From positions 1-38,563 of the forward strand of contig CAZVJU010000010.1 of NCBI GenBank assembly GCA_964627195.1: a stretch of DNA of 38,563 nucleotides. The letters are read 5' to 3'. The position numbers and the translations under genes are program-made. This stretch comes from CAZVJU01 sp964627195. GTDB lineage: Bacteria > Patescibacteriota > Microgenomatia > UBA8517. Numbering within the stretch: position 1 is the stretch's first letter; each line of letters starts with the position of its first letter. The notes beneath the pieces were generated by a model. It searched no databases. It saw nothing but the letters and a program-made list of their open reading frames with translations, and was not told the origin of the DNA. Of this stretch, positions 7,854 through 14,694 are shown piece by piece.

Positions 7854-8402
7854 ATGATTGAACAAACAGGACAACCTAAGCCAGTTAGCCAAACTGAAAC
7901 AAGTAAGAAAGGTCGCCTTTCAAGAAGGGAAATCTTGAAATTAGGGGGAAGAGTGTTAGTAGGGGCCATGCTGTCGATCCTACTAGATAAATCACAAACT
8001 CTCTGTCTGGACCTTACTACGAAGCTGTGCTTGTAATTGACAAAGAAGGTTATTTAGTAGAAGGGAATCCAATAAATAGGCCTGTCGTGGCCTTTAATGA
8101 AGCCGAAAGGATATTGAATGGTTTAGTTAAACAACCGCCCGAAACATGGAAATATGATTCAGACAATCAAAATTGGATGAGGGGTCGAGTATATAAGCCA
8201 GATGGAACATTCATAACTTACGATTATTTTAAAATCGGAGGAGAACTAACTATTACCCACCAATTTCCAGATCAGGACCCCAAAAATGTTATTGCCTGAT
8301 GGATCTTCAGAAGAAAGTTCTTTAGTTAGCCTGGAGAGAGTTATTGAGAAGAAGGTTTATAAGGACCCTTTGCCGATTGAAATCATTTGGTGTTATGCAT
8401 GA
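7854..8402 (+). pseudogene. Tat-exported protein of unknown function, broken by two frameshifts
   Basis: Frame 1 (7854-8036) starts after a good Shine-Dalgarno (AAGGAG at 7843-7848) and gives a twin-arginine signal, RLSRREILKLGGRVLVGAML. The reading then moves to a second frame near 7995-8005: SGPYYEAVLVIDKEGYLVEG... to THQFPDQDP. Near 8280-8290 it moves again, to LLPDGSSEESSLVSLERVIEKKVYKD, ending at TGA 8400-8402. The three pieces are collinear and non-overlapping, as expected for one gene with small indels. Its end shares VIEKKVY and 24 identical bases with the IS-interrupted gene. No known domain is recognised; export across the membrane by Tat is the only inference. Confidence 0.65.
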
Positions 8403-8461
8403 AAGAGCTGTAGATCAGTTAAATACCGAAATCAGCAGTTCTAAGAGGGAAGTGAATCAAG

Positions 8462-8661
8462 ATGAATAATGCAACTGATAAAGTGAAAGTAATTGTTCGG
8501 GAAATGCTTAATTTGGAATCTGAAAAGGTTACCGAAATGAGGATTTAGGGGCTGATGAAACTTATTTGATGGAAATAGTAGGTGTGCTGGGGGAGGGTTT
8601 CGACATAGAGATTTCTGATGAAGAGATAAAAAGTGCAAAAACTGTAAGTGATATCTTATGA
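8462..8661 (+). pseudogene. Second ACP-like gene, frameshifted by an internal deletion
   Basis: Opens as MNNATDKVKVIVREMLNLESEKVTE, matching the intact ACP-like protein at 3390, then hits a stop at 8547-8549. A shifted frame beginning near 8539 continues EDLGADETYLMEIVGVLGEGFDIEISDEEIKSAKTVSDIL. A few codons equivalent to PEARLE have been lost. It repeats the GADET motif, with Glu in place of the phosphopantetheine Ser, so that change predates the duplication. It ends at TGA 8659-8661, overlapping the ATG of the next gene (ATGA), and is shorter at the C-terminus than its paralogue. Confidence 0.75.
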
Positions 8662-9161
8662 TAGTAAAGAGGATTACAGACAAACAAAAAGAACAGCTCT
8701 TTAAGGTAACACCGTCAAAAGACTCAGAAATGGAATATAGGCCGTGTCAAGTAACTCTGAGGAATGGTGATACTTTAGACAATGTTTATGTTGTTGAAAA
8801 AGATTACTACCTACAGACGTGGGGTATAATGCCCGACTCTGACTCTGGAAAAAGATATATTTTAATCGAGGACGTAGCAAAAATAAGGGAAAGTCCGAAC
8901 AGACTGCGTGTAGACCTCGCCAATAAAATTTATAAAAATGGCGAGTCTGGAATGGGTTACTACGTTTTTAAGATTCTATTTGACAACGGACAGACAATTA
9001 ACGTTGTCACGGGAGGTGCAGTTGACTTTGTTCCCTTGCCGGATGGTCTTACGACAAACAATATTATAGATGTTTTGTTAAATCAAGATTCGAGCAAAAA
9101 TTACACTGGTGGACCTGAGTATTTTTGGTGTTTATTTACGGATGACACACTAAAGACATGA
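8658..9161 (+). CDS. Hypothetical protein, 167 aa, coupled to the ACP-like gene
   Basis: Its ATG overlaps the stop of the ACP-like frame (ATGA), so it was probably translated in tandem with it. Soluble, no signal. It looks beta-rich, with two similar hairpin-like segments: CQVTLRNGDTLDNVYVVE and FKILFDNGQTINVVTGGAVDF. This pattern is common in small beta-barrel or sheet proteins. No family recognised. The intact ACP-like gene at 3390 is likewise followed by an unknown protein, at 3728, so a functional pairing is possible. Confidence 0.6.
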   Translation: MIVKRITDKQKEQLFKVTPSKDSEMEYRPCQVTLRNGDTLDNVYVVEKDYYLQTWGIMPDSDSGKRYILIEDVAKIRESPNRLRVDLANKIYKNGESGMGYYVFKILFDNGQTINVVTGGAVDFVPLPDGLTTNNIIDVLLNQDSSKNYTGGPEYFWCLFTDDTLKT

Positions 9162-9197
9162 CCTTTAATAGTCTTCCCACCGAATTATCTATGTATA

Positions 9198-9455
9198 TCA
9201 CCGAAACAACTTCTGCTTTAGCCAATAAATCAAAGCTCCGAACCCCCCGCCAACTGCCGCAAACACAAAAGGAATGAGAGCTCCCGCAGCCAAAACAGAA
9301 CCGCTACTGTAAGTTGGGTTCAAAGGAAGCCCGCTTTGTTGCCTAAATAAAGCATTAAAAACAATATCAAGAGAAAGCAGTTTAGGAAATAGAATTTCTG
9401 CAATAAAACCAAATAAAAATCCCGCTAATACTCCGATAACAAACCATTTCTTCAT
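9198..9455 (-). CDS. Small membrane protein, 85 aa
   Basis: Two hydrophobic segments, one at the N-terminus (WFVIGVLAGFLFGFIAEILF) and one near the end (LAAGALIPFVFAAVGGGFGALIYWL), joined by a polar loop (FRQQSGLPLNPTYSSG), and closed by a basic tail (KQKLFR). It is convergent with the preceding plus-strand gene (36 bases apart). No family recognised. Confidence 0.65.
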   Translation of the reverse strand: MKKWFVIGVLAGFLFGFIAEILFPKLLSLDIVFNALFRQQSGLPLNPTYSSGSVLAAGALIPFVFAAVGGGFGALIYWLKQKLFR

Positions 9456-9496
9456 AACTATGATTAATGGTAGCAGTAAATCCAGACAATATAAAT

Positions 9497-9592
9497 AAAG
9501 AAATCACATTCTAAAAATGGATTATGAATGTGATTTCTTTGGCATATGTCACACTATTTTTTAGTCCATTCTTGGAATGTGACATCTGTAGA
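9497..9592 (+). repeat. REPIN-like structured element, copy A
   Basis: Hairpin 1 is a perfect 15-bp stem: AAAGAAATCACATTC (9497-9511) with GAATGTGATTTCTTT (9526-9540). Hairpin 2 is ATGTCACA (9546-9553) with TGTGACAT (9578-9585). The loops are complementary: AATGGATTA (9516-9524) with TAGTCCATT (9562-9570), one G.T pair. Homologous to 18515-18608 and to the complement of 13825-13948, with paired substitutions in the stems. Confidence 0.85.
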
Positions 9593-10041
9593 TATTAATA
9601 ACGCTCAAGAACCTAAACTGAAGACATCAAATGAGCTTGAAGCATCATTCAAACGTCTCGGGAAAAGATGGCTTTTTTAAAGTGATTCGTACTCTTAGGT
9701 TCTAAAACGAAGTGCAACACTTTAAGGTAAAATGGTGAGCCTTGAAGGGGGTGAAGTAAATTGTGCAACAAAAGGGGTACTTGACAAGGTGATGTTCATA
9801 ATGAAGAATCCAGAAGGAGGGCGGTCCATATGCGGACTCTTTACTTGTAAAGTTACCCAAAGAGCCACAAAAGAGAGCCAAATTGTTTGAAATTTTTAAC
9901 CAAGAATCTGACCGTGAAGGTTTTGAAAATCATGAGGATGATGGTCAAGAGTCGGTGAAACTTTGGTGGGATTGATGATATTGTACACGCGATAAATTAA
10001 TAGTATATTGTTGAATTAGTACGCTAAACTATTCAAATTCT
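9593..10041. other. Mostly noncoding stretch with a possible gene remnant
   Basis: Bases 9805-9975 on the plus strand are open and read like a real C-terminus (LPKEPQKRAKLFEIFNQESD..., ending SVKLWWD), but there is no usable start and a stop lies immediately upstream, so this is at most a decayed 3' fragment. The rest (9593-9804 and 9976-10041) has stops in every frame and no structure that I can support. Confidence 0.35.
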
Positions 10042-10534
10042 ATGGATGTAAATATTTTTCCTCTAAAGGGAGCGGCCGGAATAAATCTTGGGGATTCTGA
10101 ACAGGAAGTTTTGACTAAACTCGGAGAGCCGAAAGAAAGAAAGGTAATGACTTCAGGAACGATACAAATTATTTACGATAAAGTTAAAGTGTGGATTGGT
10201 CACGAAAGTAAAGTTGATCAAATTAGTGTGTATAAGGGGTATGAAGGGCAAACCGAGGAAGGTATTAAAGTGGGTCTTTCAAAAGATGACTTAAAAAAGT
10301 TTACAAATAGCTTAAAGGGAAATTATAAAGAAAANNNNNNNNNNTCTAGTTGCTACTCTTTACCAATTCGCTGAGAAAAAAGATGACTTAAAAAAGATGT
10401 GGGGTTTAGATCTTGCATATCACGAAGATGATTACTGGGAATTTATGTCAAAATCCGGAACCCTGTTTAATTTCGAGAAAGACGAAAAAGGAGAAGATGT
10501 TATCAGTGCGATTTACATTAACCTTCCTGAGTAA
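10042..10534 (+). CDS. Hypothetical protein, interrupted by an assembly gap
   Basis: The N-terminal part, LKGAAGINLGDSEQEVLTKLGEPKERK, has a short (G-D-S-E-Q-E-V-L-x-x-L-G-E-P) pattern like that seen in small beta-alpha domains that recur in lipoproteins, but there is no signal peptide. After the 10-N gap the frame resumes as LVATLYQFAEKKDDLKKMWG..., ending AIYINLPE and TAA 10532-10534. The true distance across the gap is unknown, so the length (about 160 aa) is approximate. Cytoplasmic; function unknown. Confidence 0.6.
10335..10344. other. Assembly gap (10 N)
   Basis: Ten N bases inside the coding sequence at 10042-10534; probably a placeholder of arbitrary length between contigs. Confidence 0.99.
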
Positions 10535-10553
10535 GTAAATTATTTAATTTTAT

Positions 10554-10628
10554 TCATTCTTTGTAACCCTGTGGCGTCCAAGAACCAATCGACCACTCGG
10601 GATTTTTTGGAGTCAATTTTTTCAATAT
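10554..10628 (-). pseudogene. C-terminal fragment of a paralogue of the HExxH protein
   Basis: On the minus strand this reads KKLTPKNPEW, then GSWTPQGYKE and a stop. It matches the C-terminus of the protein at 11286-12554 (KKLTLKNPEWLTGLWTPQGYKEW), with clear base-level similarity too. No upstream portion is recognisable. A remnant of a local duplication. Confidence 0.7.
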
Positions 10629-10685
10629 AACCAAAATTAATATTGTGACTTGATAATTGATTTGTACTGTTGTAATTTTTAACTG

Positions 10686-11222
10686 ATGGATATCAAACAA
10701 TTTCTAGAAAAAGCACAGGAATATATCAGCGCTAAAATCTACAACAGCTCCTTTAATTTGCAAGATTTTTCTCAGATCGGGGTAATCAAAGAACCCTATC
10801 AAATAGACGACAGGTCTTACCAAATCTATTACCTCAAAAAATTGACTGGCTTCAGACCAAATAAAGAGCGTCCCGAACCGTTTTTATACGCGTTCTTTAT
10901 AGTAAGACCTTTGGGGGGAGAAAAAGAAAAATTTTTGGCGGAACTTAAGAAAAAACAGGATGGTCAAGAATGTGATGAAAGTATTATTAGCCATTACTAT
11001 ATGCCTTTCTTTCCTGCGTATGAACCCTTCCGGATTTTGTATGAAAATTTAGCCGGAATGCTTTCGCATGATTTTCTGCCAGGTCGGGGTTATGAATTTA
11101 TCTTTCAAATTGCTGTACCTACGAAGGATTATGATATAGCTATTGTTTTTGCTGAAGTCGGCTCGCTAACAAAACTTAAAGGCATTTATCCTAACGAAAT
11201 GCCTTTCAACCCCGCAGATTAG
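10686..11222 (+). CDS. Hypothetical protein, 178 aa
   Basis: A soluble protein with no signal and no recognised family. It mixes helices and strands, with notable segments YQIYYLKKLTGFRPN, FLYAFFIVRPLGGEKEKFLAEL and SIISHYYMPFFPAYEPFRILYENL. A TAATTT hexamer ends 7 bases before the ATG, the leaderless pattern of the window. It lies between the fragment of the HExxH paralogue and the convergent full HExxH gene. Confidence 0.65.
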   Translation: MDIKQFLEKAQEYISAKIYNSSFNLQDFSQIGVIKEPYQIDDRSYQIYYLKKLTGFRPNKERPEPFLYAFFIVRPLGGEKEKFLAELKKKQDGQECDESIISHYYMPFFPAYEPFRILYENLAGMLSHDFLPGRGYEFIFQIAVPTKDYDIAIVFAEVGSLTKLKGIYPNEMPFNPAD

Positions 11223-11285
11223 TTTTTCCTGTCGATGACGAGAGGGAATTTCTATGTGGAAAATTAAGCATATTAGTCAGATGGA

Positions 11286-12554
11286 TTAGATCAGATTGCT
11301 TAATTTAAGCCACTCTTTATAACCTTGTGGGGTCCACAAACCAGTTAGCCATTCGGGATTCTTAAGAGTCAGTTTTTTTCCAGCGAAGATTTTATGGGCT
11401 AATCCCGTATAGTACCTAAGAGAATATAGAGTTTCAGGTGGAGGCGTTCCATCCTCTAACCAATCGGAGGTGTTATAAGCTATAAACCAGTTTGCGTAAT
11501 TAAAATCTATTGAGTATTTCGAAATGCTTCCGGCAACTTCATTAAAGTTCTTCTTTTGTTTTTGAGCTAAAGCAAGAATTGAGTAAGCTTTTAGGTTAAA
11601 ATAATAATCACTAGACAACTTGATACTTTTATATAGCCTGTCGAAATTACTTGTATCTACTATTCCCAGTTCCTTTAGGTATTTATCATTACTATAAACT
11701 AAATCGTATAACACTTCGGAAAACTTTTCTGCAATTTCTTCATCGACTACAGAATTTGAAGCTATATTTGTTAATCTGTTGAAACTACCAAGCTCTGATG
11801 TTTGTTGTATAAATGGATTTTTGGTAACATAATTGGAACAAAGTCTATTTAGATAATGGCCTAATTCGTGATACAAAAGACTTAAGAATCCTTCTGTAAT
11901 AATTTTCGGTTGACCATCAACTAGCCTACAAATTTGTTTTGCCTTCAACCCAATAAGTTTATTATTGAAGTCGGTGTATGAAGTATTATGATAGAAACTA
12001 AGCATAATATGGATTTTGGAAATTTCCTTCTTTAGATTACTATCATTTACAGCGTCTGATAATATTTCTAAAACGACCTGTGACTTTTTCTGTATTTCTT
12101 TCTCCCAAAAAGCTTCTAATTTAGGTGAGCTTATAAAAAAACCTGAATTTTGAGGATATTTCTCCATAAGATAGCTGTAGCTGTTTTTGACATTGTTTAA
12201 GTTTGTTTCCAACCAATTACCCAACCAGTCAAAATCCGATAGAGAAAGATAGCAGCTATCAAGATGTTCGGTTAAAGTTGGCCATTTTCTTCTAATCTGC
12301 CATGTAAGGCAATTAGACCTAGAAAGTAAATGTTTGTCGAGTTCTTTCCATGGTAGAAGATCAACTTCTTTTAAATTATTCTTTTGAATAATATTTATAA
12401 CTTTTAAACGGCATTCGGAGAGATCGTTATTAATTTTGTTAAGACAATCTGTGTCTGATATTATATTTTCGTAGAAGAATAAATCCAGAATGGAAGTACT
12501 GTATTTAATTAATTCACATCCTTCTTTGAATATTTTTTCCGGATCATCATTCAT
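11286..12554 (-). CDS. Putative zinc metallopeptidase (HExxH), 422 aa
   Basis: Contains LLYHELGHYLNRL: His229-Glu230-x-x-His233, the gluzincin zinc motif. An acidic helix VVDEEIAEKFSEVL (Glu272/273/276) follows about 40 residues on and could supply the third zinc ligand and place it among gluzincins. No signal peptide or membrane segment, so probably cytoplasmic. The N-terminal 200 residues are helical and match nothing I know. TAATAT ends 6 bases before the ATG. The C-terminal segment KNPEWLTGLWTPQGYKEW has a broken duplicate at 10554-10628. Peptidase activity is inferred from the motif only; the natural substrate is unknown. Confidence 0.65.
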   Translation of the reverse strand: MNDDPEKIFKEGCELIKYSTSILDLFFYENIISDTDCLNKINNDLSECRLKVINIIQKNNLKEVDLLPWKELDKHLLSRSNCLTWQIRRKWPTLTEHLDSCYLSLSDFDWLGNWLETNLNNVKNSYSYLMEKYPQNSGFFISSPKLEAFWEKEIQKKSQVVLEILSDAVNDSNLKKEISKIHIMLSFYHNTSYTDFNNKLIGLKAKQICRLVDGQPKIITEGFLSLLYHELGHYLNRLCSNYVTKNPFIQQTSELGSFNRLTNIASNSVVDEEIAEKFSEVLYDLVYSNDKYLKELGIVDTSNFDRLYKSIKLSSDYYFNLKAYSILALAQKQKKNFNEVAGSISKYSIDFNYANWFIAYNTSDWLEDGTPPPETLYSLRYYTGLAHKIFAGKKLTLKNPEWLTGLWTPQGYKEWLKLSNLI

Positions 12555-12629
12555 ATAGTAATATTACTAGTTATTTAATTATTAATAAACCCTCCCGTTA
12601 GTGTAATTTGAGGTAAGTACAACGTCTCC

Positions 12630-12658
12630 TTAACTTATTTTTAACTCCACGGTAGAAT
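12630..12658 (+). promoter_or_regulatory. Promoter of the beta-lactamase-fold gene
   Basis: TTAACT (12630-12635), 17 bases, TAGAAT (12653-12658), ending 6 bases before the ATG at 12665: a leaderless arrangement. Confidence 0.55.
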
Positions 12659-12664
12659 ACTTAT

Positions 12665-13822
12665 ATGAACTTGTTTAATAAGGGGATAAGAAATGACGAA
12701 GAAGAGGAATATGAGAATGACCCGTCCTTCGCCGAAGCTATGGAGGGCAAGGAAGAGATTCGTCGCAGACGGAAGTACCCCAGGAGTAGAGACTTTAAAG
12801 ACTTGAAATCAGAGAACAAGAAAAAACGCGAACCCAAAAAACCTTGGGGGAAAGGGGAAAGGCTTTTTGTTCTTTTAGCGATTCTTCTCACTGTCGGAAC
12901 CTCGGGGATTTTGGCTATGTCTGCACGGAGCTGGAAGCTTCCGGGTATGCCGAGATTAAAAATACCCTCAATTTCTATTCCCTTTTTTGGGGAGGAGACA
13001 ATTACTTTAGAGGGAGATAAGACACTAGACAAAGACAGAGCTAAATCCCAGGCAGCGATCTCCAAATTCAAAGAGTTAACTGGCGCTTTGTCGGGGGTGT
13101 ATGGTTTGTATGTAATTCATCTAGATAACGGGTTCTCGTATGGAGTGAATGAGAAGGAAGTATTTCAAGCTGCATCTTTGATTAAACTTCCGGTAATGGC
13201 AGCTATGTATCAAGAAGCAGAGTTTGGAAATTTGGATCTGGATGAAAAATATACCTTAAAAAATTCGGATAAAGTAAGCGGTGCTGGGAGTTTATACGGA
13301 AAACCAGCAGGGTATCAGATAACCTATCGGAATTTAGTTGGGCTAATGGGAAAGCAATCTGATAACACTGCTTTTAATATAGTCCGAAAGCTTTTAGGGG
13401 ATGAAAGAATTACTGAGGTTATTCAATCAGTTGGAATGCTTGATACTTCTTTGGAAGAAAATGAGACTACGCCGAAAGACGTTGGAGCGTTTTTCGAAGA
13501 ACTGTGGCAGGCCCGCCTGCCAGCGCCTGAGCGCAGCGATGGCGGGCAGGGAAATATCGTAAACGATAAATCACGAGACGAGATATTAGATGATATGACA
13601 AATACAATTTACGAAAACTGGTTAGCGGCGGGCATTCCAGAAGACGTCCGTGTTGCCCATAAATATGGTCGGGAAGTACACGTTGTGAATGATGCCGGAA
13701 TTGTCTTTACTGATGAACCTTATGTAATTGTGATTTTGAGTAAAGGCGTGATTGAAATTGAAGCAGACGAAATTTTTCCGGAACTGGCAAGAAGTGTGTA
13801 TGAAATAGAAACTGGTCAGTAA
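12665..13822 (+). CDS. Membrane-anchored class A beta-lactamase-fold serine hydrolase
   Basis: A charged cytoplasmic N-terminus (about 65 residues) precedes one membrane segment (LFVLLAILLTVGTSGILAM) and an extracellular penicillin-recognising domain. Motifs and their spacing fit class A: Ser171-Leu-Ile-Lys174, Ser232-Asp-Asn234, and Lys333-Tyr-Gly335 in place of Lys-Thr-Gly. The omega-loop is short (SLEENETTPKDV) and a clear Glu166 equivalent is not certain. It may be a beta-lactamase or a cell-wall carboxypeptidase-like enzyme. Two GC-rich sequences are carried in frame: PSFAEAMEGKE near residues 20-30 and ARLPAPERSDGGQ near residues 282-295. Neither is part of the fold; they look like tolerated repeat insertions. 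Confidence 0.8.
   Translation: MNLFNKGIRNDEEEEYENDPSFAEAMEGKEEIRRRRKYPRSRDFKDLKSENKKKREPKKPWGKGERLFVLLAILLTVGTSGILAMSARSWKLPGMPRLKIPSISIPFFGEETITLEGDKTLDKDRAKSQAAISKFKELTGALSGVYGLYVIHLDNGFSYGVNEKEVFQAASLIKLPVMAAMYQEAEFGNLDLDEKYTLKNSDKVSGAGSLYGKPAGYQITYRNLVGLMGKQSDNTAFNIVRKLLGDERITEVIQSVGMLDTSLEENETTPKDVGAFFEELWQARLPAPERSDGGQGNIVNDKSRDEILDDMTNTIYENWLAAGIPEDVRVAHKYGREVHVVNDAGIVFTDEPYVIVILSKGVIEIEADEIFPELARSVYEIETGQ
12725..12748 (+). repeat. GC-rich dispersed repeat (coding copy)
   Basis: TCCTTCGCCGAAGCTATGG followed by AGGGC. Nearly identical to 26387-26411, which lies in a 5' leader. Here it is in frame and encodes PSFAEAMEG. The ends (TCCTTCG, GGAGGG) are partly complementary. Confidence 0.65.
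13512..13546 (+). repeat. GC-rich hairpin insert within the beta-lactamase-fold gene
   Basis: Nested palindrome: CCCGCC (13512-13517) with GGCGGG (13541-13546), and inner GCGC-CTGA-GCGC. It encodes part of ARLPAPERSDGGQ without shifting the frame. Strikingly GC-rich against the AT-rich surroundings. Confidence 0.65.
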
Positions 13823-13824
13823 TT

Positions 13825-13948
13825 CTACAGACATCACATCCCAAGATTGGATTATAAGCAAAGCTTGGCCAAAGAGTACTATGGTAAATTATGTGATGTA
13901 TGCCAAACAAATCATAACCTTAGTCCATTTTTCAAATGTGATTTGTTT
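13825..13948 (-). repeat. REPIN-like structured element, copy B, carrying a 30-bp insertion
   Basis: On the minus strand this is almost identical to copy C (18515-18608): AAACAAATCACATTTG, the first loop with TGGACTA, TGATTTGTTTGGCAT, ACATCACAT and ATGTGATGT. It differs mainly by 30 extra bases at 13855-13884, placed in the loop of the second hairpin. It begins just after the stop of the beta-lactamase-fold gene. Confidence 0.85.
13855..13884 (-). repeat. 30-bp hairpin unit inserted in copy B
   Basis: Minus-strand unit CCATAGTACTCTTTGG then CCAAGCTTTGCTTA. One base differs from the tandem units at 18406-18465. In copy C the flanks GGACTA and TAAATT are contiguous; here GGATTA and TAAATT are separated by exactly this unit. 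Confidence 0.85.
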
Positions 13949-13969
13949 ATATTGTAAACACTGATTTTC

Positions 13970-13997
13970 TTGACACACTCATAAAGTATGATAATAT
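13970..13997 (+). promoter_or_regulatory. Promoter of the second vapBC pair
   Basis: TTGACA (13970-13975), 16 bases, TAATAT (13992-13997), ending 6 bases before the ATG at 14004. A strong consensus and a leaderless layout. Confidence 0.65.
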
Positions 13998-14003
13998 GAA
14001 AGT

Positions 14004-14264
14004 ATGAGTGATTTAGTTAGAACTACCATAACCATACCCGAATCTATCTATAATCAAATTAAGATCCTTGCTGCTTATAAAGGAAAAAGTGTTAGTTCTT
14101 TTGTAACAGAGGTTCTTAATGAAAAAATAAAGGGAAAGAAGATACTTAAGAAAAAGATTGATCCAATGAGTACTCTTGGTGTATTTAGTTTGGGAGGAAA
14201 GGAACCTTATAAACATCGGGAAGAGTTATATGACGACTATCTTAAGGAAAAAATGGGGCTTTGA
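14004..14264 (+). CDS. Ribbon-helix-helix antitoxin, VapB-like
   Basis: An 86-residue protein with the ribbon-helix-helix signature LVRTTITIPESIYNQIKILAAYKG, a second helix VSSFVTEVLNEKIKG, a Lys-rich linker (KKILKKK) and an acidic C-terminal tail (YKHREELYDDYLKEKMGL) suited to blocking the toxin active site. It is paralogous to the antitoxin at 1794. It is first in the operon and overlaps the toxin start by 35 bases. It probably represses the TTGACA/TAATAT promoter as part of the antitoxin-toxin complex, as usual for the family. Confidence 0.85.
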   Translation: MSDLVRTTITIPESIYNQIKILAAYKGKSVSSFVTEVLNEKIKGKKILKKKIDPMSTLGVFSLGGKEPYKHREELYDDYLKEKMGL

Positions 14265-14694
14265 TTCTAATATAATTGTCTACGCTCTCGATGCGGATTC
14301 GAAGTATCACAAAAGAACAAAGGAGCTTCTTGTAAACCTACGAAGGAATAGAGAAATTCCACACATAACTCATCAGAATATTTTGGAGGTAGAAAAGGTG
14401 TTAACTAAGGTTTTTGAGTTAAATAAGAATATAGTAATCGAAAAGCTTTCATTATTATTAGACAGTTTTAATTTTACGTTTGTGTCGCCTCATTTGACAA
14501 CCATTCACAGATACCACAAATTTTTTAGTGAAAAGGAAGGCAAAAAGATATTTGATCTTTATTTAGCCGCAACTTACATCGATAATGGGATAAATCAGAT
14601 GTATACTGCAAACGAGAAGGATTTTGCTGGAATTCCGAACTTCAAGGCAGTAAATCCGTATAAAAAGATTAGGAAGTATTTTCCTTTAGCTTAA
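14230..14694 (+). CDS. PIN-domain toxin RNase, VapC-like
   Basis: A Mg-dependent RNase fold of 154 residues. Conserved acidic positions are present: WGFDSNIIVYALD (first Asp), NILEVEKVL (Glu), KKIFDLYLAATY (Asp) and YTANEKDFAGI (last Asp). I start at ATG 14230 because GGAAGAG lies 4 bases upstream and the frame upstream would add residues foreign to PIN domains. The start lies inside the antitoxin gene. The C-terminus overlaps the convergent methyltransferase-like gene by 26 bases. Unlike the VapC at 2069, this toxin is intact. The RNA target is unknown. Confidence 0.85.
   Translation: MTTILRKKWGFDSNIIVYALDADSKYHKRTKELLVNLRRNREIPHITHQNILEVEKVLTKVFELNKNIVIEKLSLLLDSFNFTFVSPHLTTIHRYHKFFSEKEGKKIFDLYLAATYIDNGINQMYTANEKDFAGIPNFKAVNPYKKIRKYFPLA

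Noticed and set aside
8395..8469. 24-codon frame MHERAVDQLNTEISSSKREVNQDE between the broken Tat gene and the second ACP-like gene
   Set aside because: Too short, in a decayed region, and overlapped by the ACP-like start; no independent support.
9780..9810. TTGACA promoter before the possible remnant
   Set aside because: No -10 at 16-18 bases and no gene start downstream.
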